Positions 7,925 through 16,392 of a DNA stretch of 63,545 nucleotides are shown piece after piece (the first letter of the stretch is position 1; every line of letters begins with the position of its first letter). The position numbers and the translations under genes are program-made. The stretch is from positions 1 to 63,545 of the IMG/VR virus record IMGVR_UViG_3300022536_000073; one strand, 5' to 3'. This DNA is from a virus. Under the pieces are notes generated by a model. That model was not told where the DNA came from, did not search any database, and was given only the letters and a program-made list of their open reading frames with translations.

Positions 7925-9904
7925 ATGTCAGACCAAGGTTCGGATAACAAAAAACCCTCTATTTTTCAAAAAGCCTTAGAAATGGGATCCGTTTGGATGG
8001 ATACTCAAATTCTCAAGGCCAAAAGCGAGGTTATGAACCAGATCGATAACTCCGATTTTGACTTTGGTAAGGCCGTCACTGAGGACCCCAGTTACGCTAT
8101 CAATGCCTCGGGATGGAAAGATAAGCCACACAGACTCCAAAACGGACATTTGAAGCAGATGTCTCTGAAGAGTTCTCCGGTTTCAGCTGTTATCCAAACC
8201 CGTCAAAATCAAGTCGCAAATCACTCAAAATTAGTTAAGTCAGAAAAAGAACGGGGTTGGATGCTTTGTCTGCGGGACGAAGAACAACTTTTAGAAAAAA
8301 TTAAAGAAGAGCTAAAAGCTGAAATGGACTCTCAGAATACCCCCGCAGGTAGCGAAATACTACCCGATGAGGTAGAAAAGTCGACCATTCTCAGAAAATC
8401 GGATGAAATTGAGACCGACGGGGAAATAGAGACGGATCCTTCCAAAGACGGTAAGTCGGACGACGCCGTAGAGGCATACAACTGGGAGCTCGAGCGCAAG
8501 GCCCGGGAGAAGCTAGAAGAGCAGTTCTCAAAGGACCGCAAAAGAGCTCAAGACTACATCCTTAATTGTGGTGAAGACGTTTCTAAGAAACCTTTTGAGT
8601 ATCGAAAGTGGAATTTTGACTCAATTCTCCGTGCTTGGGTACGAGATACCCTAACTTACGATCTCTATGCCACGGAGGTGGTTCCCAATAAACTAAACAA
8701 ACCCAGTTATTTTTTCCCTGTAGATGGGGCCACGGTTAAGTTTGCTTCAAATCGACTAAAGGACTACAAAGAAGTAGCTGAAAATTTCCTAAATTTAGAC
8801 ATTCTTTATCCAGAAAAAAAGACCGAAGCTATTGAAAAGCAAAAGGTCCTAGACTTAGATCAGAAGCTACTGGCAGAAGACCTGTATAAGTATGTTCAAG
8901 TAATCCGTGGGAAGATTGAGCGCGCATATACCGATGACGAGCTCAAGGTGGGGATTAGAAACCAAACCACGGATATCTACAACAACGGTTACGGGATTTC
9001 AGAGCTAGAACTGGTAGTAAGTCTCGTCACCGGACACCTAAACGCAGAGTTCTATAACCAAGCCTATTTCACTCAAGGTTTTTCCGCTAAAGGTATTCTC
9101 CACGTTAAAGCTGACCTCAACCCACGTAAATTGGAGACTTTGAGACAAAAGTGGCAGCACATGGTCCGGGGAGCACGTAACTCTTTTCAGACCCCTATTC
9201 TGGCAGGACTAGAGGGTGTGGAGTGGATCCCTCTAACCCAAAACCACGCTGATATCGGTTTTGAGAGTTGGATGCGCTATTTGATTAAAATGATTTGTGC
9301 TATTTATCAAATCGAGCCACATGAGATTGGGCTTGGTTTTAAAGATGAGGGTAGCGGGGGTATGTCGGGAGACAATACCAAAGAAAAGATGAACCAATCG
9401 AAAGATAAAGGTCTATACCCACTTCTCAGACACATTGAGAACTACATAAACGAGGAAATCCTAAAGCCTTATGATGACCGGTTCATCTTAAAGTTTACTG
9501 GAGTTACCTCCGAATCCCAGGCAGAAGCTTTGGATCGTCAAGAGCGCGAAAGTAAGTTTAAAAAGACCCTAAATGAAGTCCGTTCTGAGGACGGTTTACC
9601 CCCTATCCCAGGAGGGGACGAGATCATTTTGGGAACGGAATACATGCAGTGGTATCTACAAATGAGCCCTAAAGCCTTAGAACAACAAGAAGCCTCCCAA
9701 CAAGATGCTATGGGGGGAACTCTCGGAGATATGCCAGAATACGATGATCCGTTTTCGGATATTACCGAAGACTCGCTAATGCGAGAGGAGGATCTGGAAA
9801 ACGGGATCCTATCCCCAGAAGTAGAAGACTCTATGGAAAAGTCTACAAAGGGCAAGAAAACCCCAAAAAAAGTTAAAATCGAATACTACAAACTGGAGGA
9901 CTAA
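7925..9904 (+). CDS. portal protein
   Basis: Dodecameric head-tail portal, 659 aa, directly after terL. The phage-portal core includes the conserved turn SAVIQTRQNQVANHS early on, a central segment with YNNGYGISELE, and IYQIEPHEIGLGFKDEGSGG typical of the stem and wing region. A Glu/Asp-rich insertion (about residues 115-185) and an acidic to basic C-terminal tail flank the core. Position and these portal-like elements make the call secure. Confidence 0.9.
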   Translation: MSDQGSDNKKPSIFQKALEMGSVWMDTQILKAKSEVMNQIDNSDFDFGKAVTEDPSYAINASGWKDKPHRLQNGHLKQMSLKSSPVSAVIQTRQNQVANHSKLVKSEKERGWMLCLRDEEQLLEKIKEELKAEMDSQNTPAGSEILPDEVEKSTILRKSDEIETDGEIETDPSKDGKSDDAVEAYNWELERKAREKLEEQFSKDRKRAQDYILNCGEDVSKKPFEYRKWNFDSILRAWVRDTLTYDLYATEVVPNKLNKPSYFFPVDGATVKFASNRLKDYKEVAENFLNLDILYPEKKTEAIEKQKVLDLDQKLLAEDLYKYVQVIRGKIERAYTDDELKVGIRNQTTDIYNNGYGISELELVVSLVTGHLNAEFYNQAYFTQGFSAKGILHVKADLNPRKLETLRQKWQHMVRGARNSFQTPILAGLEGVEWIPLTQNHADIGFESWMRYLIKMICAIYQIEPHEIGLGFKDEGSGGMSGDNTKEKMNQSKDKGLYPLLRHIENYINEEILKPYDDRFILKFTGVTSESQAEALDRQERESKFKKTLNEVRSEDGLPPIPGGDEIILGTEYMQWYLQMSPKALEQQEASQQDAMGGTLGDMPEYDDPFSDITEDSLMREEDLENGILSPEVEDSMEKSTKGKKTPKKVKIEYYKLED

Positions 9905-9909
9905 AAACT

Positions 9910-10134
9910 ATGGCGAAAGTTAAAGTCTTTTTAGAAAAAGGTGAAACGGAATTAGACGCTCAGATAGCCATAGAAAAAGCCCTCCAACTGCACTCAAGCG
10001 GGGACATTCACACCGAGTCCTTTGAGGACCCCGCTATGATTCATGCCCAACAACGCTTTGAGGAAATCCACGATCGGATCTATAAGGAAATGTTAGATGA
10101 GATCATGGATGAGTTGGATAAGGAGTATTCCTAA
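9910..10134 (+). CDS. hypothetical acidic protein, 74 aa
   Basis: Small acidic helical protein encoded between portal and MuF-like genes, with a 5-nt gap after the portal. Possibly a head-assembly accessory protein. No motif recognised. Confidence 0.6.
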   Translation: MAKVKVFLEKGETELDAQIAIEKALQLHSSGDIHTESFEDPAMIHAQQRFEEIHDRIYKEMLDEIMDELDKEYS

Positions 10135-10137
10135 GCC

Positions 10138-11046
10138 ATGGTCATCTCCAGAGAACGTTTAGAAAAAATCAGGGAAATTATCGAAAAGAACTACTCTAAG
10201 CTAGTGATATCTACCCTAGGCCGCGGAGTGTTTTCTCAAAAAGAACTCAGACAGTTGAAAGAAGAGGGGGTAGATGTTTCAAACGATACCTCTCTTTTGT
10301 CTCTTATTTATAATCATAATTTTATTAACTCTCCCATTGACTCCCGCTCTCCTACATCCGTAGAAGAGATGAAGGGTCAGCAATCCCAGCCCGGCATCAC
10401 CCCTTCGGGAGAGGCCCACGACTATACTTTAGAAAACCTAAACGACAAAACGAGACAATTGATCGATAAGTTGCGGGGAGATGTTCAGACCCGCTTAGAG
10501 GGGATTATCAGAGATAACAATGATTCCTATAAACTCGAAGCCTTACAGAACTTGGATAGGTCCGAGATCGCTGACCAGTTAGTTAAGGAGTCCACATTAG
10601 GAAGAGTTAAGCAACGGCTCCGAGACACGACAAAAGACGGTACTCGAGACTGGATGCGGGTAGCTCTAACCGAGATGAGCAACGCCATCGGTACGGGATC
10701 CGTGGATCGAATTGTATCAGACAACAGGGATAATGATCTAGAAGATGTATACGTTTACAGGGTAATTGTGGGAGATGACTTAACTTGTAAATGGTGTAGA
10801 AAGTTTTACGGAGACGTGGGAGAGGCCCCAAAAGTATATAAACTTTCCACTCTTTTAGCCAACGGGTCTAATTACGGTAAAAAATCGGATACCTGGGGAC
10901 CCGTAATAGGAGCCACTCACCCAAATACTCGAACTTCCCAAATTATCGAACTTCGGCCCGGCTTTGCTGTACAAGCCGGAGGCTCCGTCACATATATCGG
11001 AATGGATAAGTGGCCAGAGTATATTCACGAAGTTTTAGTTGCCTAA
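10138..11046 (+). CDS. MuF/SPP1 gp7-like minor head protein
   Basis: Minor head morphogenesis protein, usually a few copies bound to the portal and sometimes ejected with DNA. The C-terminal third has the MuF-type pattern: VIVGDDLTCKWCRKFYGD with a CxxC pair, then IGATHPNTR with the conserved His and Arg. The N-terminal half is a helical adaptor. At 302 aa it is shorter than MuF proteins carrying toxin domains, and no effector domain is seen. Confidence 0.82.
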   Translation: MVISRERLEKIREIIEKNYSKLVISTLGRGVFSQKELRQLKEEGVDVSNDTSLLSLIYNHNFINSPIDSRSPTSVEEMKGQQSQPGITPSGEAHDYTLENLNDKTRQLIDKLRGDVQTRLEGIIRDNNDSYKLEALQNLDRSEIADQLVKESTLGRVKQRLRDTTKDGTRDWMRVALTEMSNAIGTGSVDRIVSDNRDNDLEDVYVYRVIVGDDLTCKWCRKFYGDVGEAPKVYKLSTLLANGSNYGKKSDTWGPVIGATHPNTRTSQIIELRPGFAVQAGGSVTYIGMDKWPEYIHEVLVA

Positions 11047-11080
11047 AAGTTTTTAGGTATACTTATCCCGCCCCATAAAA

Positions 11081-11086
11081 TATAAT
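11081..11086 (+). promoter_or_regulatory. -10 hexamer 6 nt before ATG (leaderless class)
   Basis: TATAAT followed by CAAAAC and then ATG at 11093. There is no Shine-Dalgarno before this ATG, so transcription would begin at or next to the start codon. Confidence 0.6.
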
Positions 11087-11092
11087 CAAAAC

Positions 11093-11299
11093 ATGATCAC
11101 TTCTTTTTTAGAGGGAGAAACTTACCGACACAAAGACTACGGGGAGGTAGTTATGGTGTTGGGCATTGGGGAGGAGACCCCTGATGAGGTTGTGCTTGCT
11201 ATCCTGAGAATCGATCCAGATACCATGGAAAGTATTGGGGGCGGGGAGCTAACCGTTGCCAAAGACGAGTTTCAAAATTGGGAAATGCTGGCCCTATGA
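11093..11299 (+). CDS. hypothetical protein, 68 aa
   Basis: Short beta-rich protein ([16 protein letters not shown]) resembling a small SH3-like barrel. Its predicted mRNA is leaderless. The stop overlaps the next ATG as ATGA. Function unknown. Confidence 0.6.
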   Translation: MITSFLEGETYRHKDYGEVVMVLGIGEETPDEVVLAILRIDPDTMESIGGGELTVAKDEFQNWEMLAL

Positions 11300-11808
11300 G
11301 TAAGATCGAACAAAGAATCAAAGCCCTAAAAGCGCAAGAAGAGAAGTTAATCTTGGAAGGCATCAAGATTGAGTTCCTTCAGTACATCATGGACCAGGCC
11401 ACGGGTTGTGAAGAACCTCATTTCCAAAACGTTAAAGAACCCGTAGTCTCACTACTCCAAACATTTGTAAAGAAGGCTATACAATCCATTGAGGCCGAAA
11501 CTCCTTTAGATATTAAACTGAAATCAGAAGTTAAGCCTGTTCCTAAACAAAAAAAGAAAACTCAACCAGAAGACCTCCCCAAAGAAGAAGAGAAAACTGA
11601 GATTAACCAAAGTGGTGACCCTAACGATAAGCTAAGCTTTGCTTTAGCCAATCGACACCTCTCGGGCAAGAAGGTTAAGTTAGCTAATCCCGAAGATCCT
11701 AACCTCCCCTTTACTGGAGAGGTGGTGGGACTAGACGCCCCCTATGTGATCGTTAGAACCGATAACGGGCCTGTAATTAAGGCTCCCGTAGATAAGGTAG
11801 TGTTATGA
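11296..11808 (+). CDS. hypothetical protein with C-terminal SH3/KOW-like barrel
   Basis: The ATG at 11296 is preferred over an in-frame TTG at 11278 because it forms a 4-nt ATGA overlap with the preceding gene. A helical N-terminus and a Lys/Glu/Pro linker are followed by a C-terminal beta module (GKKVKLA to VDKVVL) like a small ligand-binding barrel. Within a head operon this could be a structural accessory protein. No firm function. Confidence 0.65.
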   Translation: MSKIEQRIKALKAQEEKLILEGIKIEFLQYIMDQATGCEEPHFQNVKEPVVSLLQTFVKKAIQSIEAETPLDIKLKSEVKPVPKQKKKTQPEDLPKEEEKTEINQSGDPNDKLSFALANRHLSGKKVKLANPEDPNLPFTGEVVGLDAPYVIVRTDNGPVIKAPVDKVVL

Positions 11809-12251
11809 TCCAAGGCCTTAATCTTCTAAGTCCCGAGAAACAGAAAACTGCACTAAAGACAAAAGAGTCCCTAGATCATATTTTTAACGAGATTTCAGAG
11901 GATCTCACGGGAGGTGCCTCTTATGCTGCAGACCAAAGGACAAAAGAGTTCCTAAAAAGGTTTGTCGGACCCGGAATTTCTTTTGATGATGTTGAGGCTT
12001 TTCACGCAGCAGCAAACTCCCATAAAAACGGAGTATTTACTTATAGTGGAGTGTTTTTCATAAAAACTCCTCTCGGTAACGTCCTGCCCGTAACGGAATA
12101 CACTACTTATCTAGAGAAGTGTGTGCTTGCTAACGAGGAGTTAGTTTCCGGGGCTATCGAGCAACAAAACTACTTTAATTCTTTATCGTTTTTTGGTTTA
12201 ATGAAACTAGCATTCAAAAATCTTTTCAAAAGGAGTGAATTAGATGGGTAA
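11805..12251 (+). CDS. hypothetical protein, 148 aa
   Basis: Alpha/beta protein without transmembrane signal or known motif. It overlaps both neighbours by 4-8 nt and belongs to the head operon. Confidence 0.65.
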   Translation: MIQGLNLLSPEKQKTALKTKESLDHIFNEISEDLTGGASYAADQRTKEFLKRFVGPGISFDDVEAFHAAANSHKNGVFTYSGVFFIKTPLGNVLPVTEYTTYLEKCVLANEELVSGAIEQQNYFNSLSFFGLMKLAFKNLFKRSELDG

Positions 12252-12789
12252 GAAGAAACGTCAACAACCACAGCAATCTTTCCAACAAATGGTGTCGGAT
12301 GCCACGTTAGCGAAGTTCAAGCCGTATATCGATTCACAAATTCAGGGGGTAGCTGCTGCCCTGGCTCAACAACAACGACAACAGATGGAAAATGTTTTTC
12401 TTAGATTGACGGTCTTGGAACAGGTCGTAGAGGAGAAACTTGACATCTCTAAAGACGAGTTAGCTGGCCGAGTGGCGGATGTTGAGGACCAAGCCCAAGG
12501 TTTTCTCCCTGTAAAAACCGTAGAAGAGGGAGACCGGGTACGAATGGAAATCCGCACTAAAGCTGCGGATCAAGACGAGTATCAAGGCGAGTCTCGTCTA
12601 ATGGTAGACAACGTCGGTTCTGGCCAAACTCTGGGTCCTGAGATCGAAAAACCAGTTGTAGGAATGGCTACAGGGGAAGTAAAAGAAATCAAATTTGGCA
12701 AAGACCAAAGCATGACGGCTCAAGTGACAATCAACCGAGTATCTCGTGCACCTAAACAGGAGGAATCCGATGATTCAAATGAGGGGTAA
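12244..12789 (+). CDS. hypothetical protein, coiled-coil N-terminus
   Basis: Gln-rich basic N-terminus and a coiled coil (about residues 20-90), then a beta-rich C-terminal half with regularly spaced Gly and Val (VDNVGSGQTLGPEIEKP), like a small trimeric head-fibre or chaperone-like stalk. This is inferred from composition only. Its end overlaps the co-chaperonin gene by 20 nt. Confidence 0.6.
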   Translation: MGKKKRQQPQQSFQQMVSDATLAKFKPYIDSQIQGVAAALAQQQRQQMENVFLRLTVLEQVVEEKLDISKDELAGRVADVEDQAQGFLPVKTVEEGDRVRMEIRTKAADQDEYQGESRLMVDNVGSGQTLGPEIEKPVVGMATGEVKEIKFGKDQSMTAQVTINRVSRAPKQEESDDSNEG

Positions 12790-13078
12790 AAACGTAGGTG
12801 TCGTTAAAGTAAAGGAAACTAAAAAGTCTGCAGGAACTTTTGATTCTATAATTGCTTTGCCTGATGACGACAATTCAGCGGGGATCATTAAGTACCTAGG
12901 CAAGGAAATGTCTGAGAATTCAGACCTTAAGGTGGGTACCAAGGTTTATTTTGGGGGCAAACGGTATACTGTGGTCATCGGGGGTGAGGAGATCCTGATT
13001 ATGGACGAAGATAATATCGTTGCGGTCTCTGAGGAGCCTATCACAAAGGACGCTAGAAATGTCCAAGCAGAAGGCTAA
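12770..13078 (+). CDS. GroES-like co-chaperonin (gp31-like)
   Basis: Ten-kDa co-chaperonin predicted to cap GroEL for capsid protein folding. It has the GroES pattern of a mobile-loop region with acidic residues (ALPDDDNSAGII), then LKVGTKVYFGGKRYTVV, and the C-terminal strand EEILIMDEDNIVAV, which matches the GroES YLIMRESDILAV strand. ATG 12770 is chosen because AGGAGG lies 6 nt upstream; an upstream in-frame GTG at 12746 lacks that. Position in the head operon suggests a role in capsid folding, as for T4 gp31. Confidence 0.78.
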   Translation: MIQMRGKNVGVVKVKETKKSAGTFDSIIALPDDDNSAGIIKYLGKEMSENSDLKVGTKVYFGGKRYTVVIGGEEILIMDEDNIVAVSEEPITKDARNVQAEG

Positions 13079-13685
13079 AGCTAGTCGAGGCTCACAAAAA
13101 AATCTATCCAATATTGGTAGAACGACGGTAGATAACAAACTCACACACTCCGCAATGATGCTCAACTATCAATTTGAGTGGGGAGTGGACTTCACTAATC
13201 GGATAATCAATCTAGTTGGCGAAATCGACGAAAAAGCGTTTGAGAAGGTAGATCAGGCCCTGACTACCATGGAAGCTGATAACCGACAAAAAATCACTAT
13301 AAAAATTAACTCTCCGGGGGGAGATACCTACCAAGCTTTAGCAATCGTTGGTAGGATGCGGGAGAGCCCGTGTTATATCCATACTAAGGGATATGGCCAC
13401 ATCATGTCTGCGGCCGCCCTAATCCTAGCCGCGGGAAATAAACGACGCATGTCAGACGTCGCCTTTTTTATGTGGCACGAAGCATCTTACGGGATTGAGG
13501 GCCGTCACTCGGAAAATAAAGCCGTAGTAAAGCAGATGGAAAAAGAAGAGAGACTTTGGGCACAGCAAATGGCGGAGTGTTCCAATAAATCCGAAACATA
13601 TTGGTCAGAAAACGGCATTCACATCGACGCTTACTATACGGCAGAACAATTACTAAAAATGGAGGTTGTTGATGAGCTCTTCTAG
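13059..13685 (+). CDS. ClpP-like serine protease (cytoplasmic, S14 type)
   Basis: ClpP-fold peptidase of 208 aa. INSPGGDTYQAL is the oxyanion-strand motif, GHIMSAAALILAAG carries the nucleophile Ser117, and FFMWHEASYG carries His140. The ATG at 13059 is favoured over the longer frame because AAGGA precedes it. Many phages use ClpP-like enzymes for head maturation, but this genome also has a herpes-type prohead protease at 16393, so this one may process another substrate or act with the capsid. Confidence 0.82.
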   Translation: MSKQKAKASRGSQKNLSNIGRTTVDNKLTHSAMMLNYQFEWGVDFTNRIINLVGEIDEKAFEKVDQALTTMEADNRQKITIKINSPGGDTYQALAIVGRMRESPCYIHTKGYGHIMSAAALILAAGNKRRMSDVAFFMWHEASYGIEGRHSENKAVVKQMEKEERLWAQQMAECSNKSETYWSENGIHIDAYYTAEQLLKMEVVDELF

Positions 13686-13950
13686 CATTACGGACAGAAT
13701 CGTAAATGCCAAGCGTTTTTGCACTAGCCACTCCCGGAGAGTTAAGGACTTGAGGGTAAACCCAAAATTTTTAGATAAGTGGAGCAAAGAGTTTTGGACT
13801 GGTTCAAAATTTGAAGGAAAAAAGCTGAAACTGTTTTTTGTGGATGATGTTGAAATTCCGGTAATTGAGGATGATAAGGTTAAAGAGTTTTATTTAAGGT
13901 TCGATAGTCCATTGACTGTTTATGGGGTGTGGAGCAATGGATTCTTCTAA
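13672..13950 (+). CDS. hypothetical basic protein, 92 aa
   Basis: ATG 13672 has GGAGG 6 nt upstream, within the end of the ClpP-like gene. The product is basic and helical, ends in aromatic residues and has no known motif. It overlaps the next gene by about 14 nt. Confidence 0.6.
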   Translation: MSSSSITDRIVNAKRFCTSHSRRVKDLRVNPKFLDKWSKEFWTGSKFEGKKLKLFFVDDVEIPVIEDDKVKEFYLRFDSPLTVYGVWSNGFF

Positions 13951-14704
13951 AAAAGACCTCATCACCATATACAATAAGTCGGTCGACCGTCCCAGAAAAA
14001 AATCAAAGACTAAGTCTACCCCCTCAATTAAACCTTCTATGCTAGGCTCCCCATGCATGAGGAAGAACTTCTATTCATATAATAAGGTAGAAGAGGACAT
14101 CAAATTTCCTCTTAAAAATGCGCGCATAGTGAAGTTGGGGGACGCAATTGGGAATATGTTGTTCGAAGCTTTTGAAAAAGAAGGCGTAGCTATTAGATGT
14201 AGAAAACCCGATGGGTCATATTATACAGGCTTTGACGGCAAACCTGATTACGAGTTTAGATTAACGTACCCCGAACTAGGAGTTAAGCTTGGGAAAATCG
14301 ATTTAGTCGCAGTTTTGGATAGTCGTTTATGGTTGGGAGAGTTTAAGTCGATCAATGAAAGAGGCTTCAGAACCCTCAACGGCCCCAAACCCGCTCACTT
14401 AGTACAGGGGGTTTTGTATCTATATTTATTTAATAAAGCTTTGTCTGAGGGGATGTTTGACCACATTGAGGAGCTAGAGCCTTTCACCAAGGCCGAAGGC
14501 ATGAAGTTTTTGTATTACCAAAAAGATGGCTCAAATCTTAAAGAATTTTCTGTTACACAAGCTGATGACACCTTCAAAAGTATAGTCCAAAAAATTCAGC
14601 AAATCAAGTGGCATGCTGAAGAGGACGTTCTCCCCCCTAAAACCCCCGATTTCTGCGGAACATGCCCGTGGAAAAATAAATGTGCACAAAATAAAAAGAA
14701 ATAA
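13937..14704 (+). CDS. Cas4/RecB-like PD-(D/E)XK nuclease with Fe-S cysteines
   Basis: PD-(D/E)XK nuclease with Cas4-like architecture: Cys40 near the start (MLGSPCMRKNFYSY), a GKIDLVAVL motif with Asp122, WLGEFKS with Glu135 and Lys137, a QxxxY-like helix (QGVLYLYLFNK, Gln157), and a C-terminal triplet Cys240/Cys243/Cys249 (CGTCPWKNKC). Four cysteines in this order usually hold a 4Fe-4S cluster in Cas4, AddB and Dna2-type nucleases. The start is uncertain (ATG 13922 or 13937). No CRISPR locus is present, so a role in phage recombination or end processing is inferred. Confidence 0.82.
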   Translation: MDSSKKDLITIYNKSVDRPRKKSKTKSTPSIKPSMLGSPCMRKNFYSYNKVEEDIKFPLKNARIVKLGDAIGNMLFEAFEKEGVAIRCRKPDGSYYTGFDGKPDYEFRLTYPELGVKLGKIDLVAVLDSRLWLGEFKSINERGFRTLNGPKPAHLVQGVLYLYLFNKALSEGMFDHIEELEPFTKAEGMKFLYYQKDGSNLKEFSVTQADDTFKSIVQKIQQIKWHAEEDVLPPKTPDFCGTCPWKNKCAQNKKK

Positions 14705-14728
14705 CCCCCTACCCCCTCTTTTTTTAGA

Positions 14729-14734
14729 TACAAT
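14729..14734 (+). promoter_or_regulatory. -10 hexamer (TACAAT) 6 nt before ATG, leaderless class
   Basis: TAGATACAAT then TAACTT then ATG 14741, preceded by a C-rich stretch and T-run. There is no Shine-Dalgarno. Confidence 0.55.
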
Positions 14735-14740
14735 TAACTT

Positions 14741-14926
14741 ATGGAAGCGTTGGAACTTAACTTAATTGCTAAAAAACAAGAGCTAGAGGATGTACTTACC
14801 TATGCCCTCAACCATGCTCCTGTTTATTTAACAGTAGTCAAGAAGCTCAAGGAAGATATAGAGTTTTGTGATCTAGCGCTAAAAGAACTACGCTCTAAGA
14901 AGGCTTTTTCCGCTCTTCTGGGCTAA
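14741..14926 (+). CDS. hypothetical protein, 61 aa
   Basis: Small, mostly helical protein (LNLIAKKQELEDVLTYALNH), probably dimerising through a helical hairpin. It is the first gene of an operon with a predicted leaderless transcript. Confidence 0.6.
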   Translation: MEALELNLIAKKQELEDVLTYALNHAPVYLTVVKKLKEDIEFCDLALKELRSKKAFSALLG

Positions 14927-14958
14927 AAATAAAAAATACCGAAGGATTGGTGTATTAA

Positions 14959-15915
14959 ATGAAAACCGCTCTAATTGTTTTTGGGTCATTCCTAGCATTG
15001 TTGGTAGCCCCTACTGTTCATAAATCAGTTCCGGGCAAACTCGAGAAGACCTCCGAAGTTGTGAACGTAGGTACTTACGCTCCGGAAATTCTCCCACAAC
15101 TAAACTCTGACCTTAGAGAAAATAAACCTATTAAAATTTTCCCCGTTAGAAAGATCATCACCCTCGAGGCGTCTAATACCGTAGTTTTCCGAGGACCTGT
15201 TACCGCAGAGTCTGTTGGCAAGGCCATGGCGGAGCTCAAGGCGATTAGCTCTAAAGTGTCTCACAAAACCCCAATCTATCTAGTTCTCGATACTCCAGGC
15301 GGGTCGGTCTTTGACGGTTTGGATTTTATTGATTTCACTAAGGCCCTTCCTCAAGAAGTTCACACCGTTACGCTTTTCGCCGCTTCTATGGGGTTTCAAA
15401 TTGCCCAAAACCTAAATCGCCGCTACATCACACGAAACGGCATCCTTATGAGCCACCGTGCGTCTTTGTCCGGCTTAACAGGACAAATTGACGGGGAGTT
15501 CGAGACCCGCTATAGAATGATTAAACGGGCAGTCGATTATCTAGACGTTCGAGCAGCGTCTAGAATGAAGCTAAGCGTGAAAACCTACAAATCTATGATC
15601 TATAATGAGTATTGGGTACGTGGTTTTGATGCTCCGAGGGAAAATGCCGCTGACCAACAGATCATGTTAAGGTGTGGAAAAAGTCTCGACGGAGAGAGCA
15701 TTGAATACGTACAGTCCTTCTTCGGCATGGTGCGCTTAACTTTTTCGAATTGCCCCATGATCAGAGCTCCTTTAAAAGTGGACTTTTCAGGCCTTGTATC
15801 TGGAATAGAGGATCCCCAGAATTTTAAAAATAACTTCATGATGGCTTTTACAAACCAATCCCGATTCGTAGAGAGGTTTGTTGTCAATAACGAGTTTAGA
15901 AAGATTTTCCCATAG
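14959..15915 (+). CDS. exported ClpP/SDH-like serine protease
   Basis: Second ClpP-fold protein, with an N-terminal signal or anchor (MKTALIVFGSFLALLVAP). VLDTPGGSVFDG (PGG 113-115), LFAASMGFQIAQ with Ser143 and ILMSHRASLSG with His166 match the catalytic core of ClpP and serine-dehydrogenase-type proteases. The following helix (FETRYRMIKRAVDYL) is also typical. An unusual C-terminal extension of about 110 residues carries two cysteines. The location is predicted to be periplasmic or membrane-facing, unlike the head-protease-like copy at 13059. Confidence 0.75.
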   Translation: MKTALIVFGSFLALLVAPTVHKSVPGKLEKTSEVVNVGTYAPEILPQLNSDLRENKPIKIFPVRKIITLEASNTVVFRGPVTAESVGKAMAELKAISSKVSHKTPIYLVLDTPGGSVFDGLDFIDFTKALPQEVHTVTLFAASMGFQIAQNLNRRYITRNGILMSHRASLSGLTGQIDGEFETRYRMIKRAVDYLDVRAASRMKLSVKTYKSMIYNEYWVRGFDAPRENAADQQIMLRCGKSLDGESIEYVQSFFGMVRLTFSNCPMIRAPLKVDFSGLVSGIEDPQNFKNNFMMAFTNQSRFVERFVVNNEFRKIFP

Positions 15916-15949
15916 AGCGTAGTCGGGGATAGTTTTAGGAGTTCACGGA

Positions 15950-16360
15950 ATGAACGACAAGCCAAAACTAAAGCTTATCAAGCCCGATCCAGGTCCTAAG
16001 AGATCTTGTAGGAAGGGTGGGGCGTGCGGTTCTAACGCTTCGGAAGATTGCGCCACTTCCTGCGAATGGTGGTTAAACCACAAAGAGTCTCATTATTGTT
16101 TTTGGACATATGTTCTGAATAAATCGGACGAAAATGGTATGATGAAAGAATTGGTGCAATCCGAGTTAGCTCAACTTTTTGGGTGGTCAGACACCAAAAC
16201 TCATTTCGTCCTAAAACAGGCTATTGAGGAACTGACCGTAGCCTTGCGGAAAAATGGGGCAGAGGAACTACTAACGGCTCTAGAAGAGGGTTCAGACGAG
16301 TCCTCAGACCCTACGACCCGCACTACCTCCCCGCCCCAAGACGACGATTTTAGCGAATAA
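15950..16360 (+). CDS. Cys-rich HTH protein (sigma region 4-like fold)
   Basis: The N-terminal segment has five to six cysteines (SCRKGGAC, DCATSC, HYCFW), a likely zinc or Fe-S site. It is followed by a helix-turn-helix-like segment (MKELVQSELAQLFGWSDTKT then HFVLKQAIEELT) that resembles region 4 of sigma factors. An acidic low-complexity tail ends the protein. It could be a transcription regulator acting with the phage sigma. Family assignment is from pattern memory only. Confidence 0.55.
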   Translation: MNDKPKLKLIKPDPGPKRSCRKGGACGSNASEDCATSCEWWLNHKESHYCFWTYVLNKSDENGMMKELVQSELAQLFGWSDTKTHFVLKQAIEELTVALRKNGAEELLTALEEGSDESSDPTTRTTSPPQDDDFSE

Positions 16361-16380
16361 TTGAAAACTTAATTTTTTAG

Positions 16381-16386
16381 TAAAAT
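16381..16386 (+). promoter_or_regulatory. -10 hexamer (TAAAAT) 6 nt before ATG, leaderless class
   Basis: TAAAAT then ATAATT then ATG 16393 with no Shine-Dalgarno. The same 15-nt arrangement recurs at 53046-53060. Confidence 0.5.
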
Positions 16387-16392
16387 ATAATT

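Noticed and set aside
13059-13685. Naming the ClpP-like gene as the only head-maturation protease
   Set aside because: A herpes-type protease with His and Ser motifs is encoded at 16393, directly before the scaffold and capsid genes.
15600-15965. 121-aa minus-strand ORF inside the exported ClpP-like gene
   Set aside because: Opposite-strand shadow of a gene with visible catalytic residues and signal peptide.
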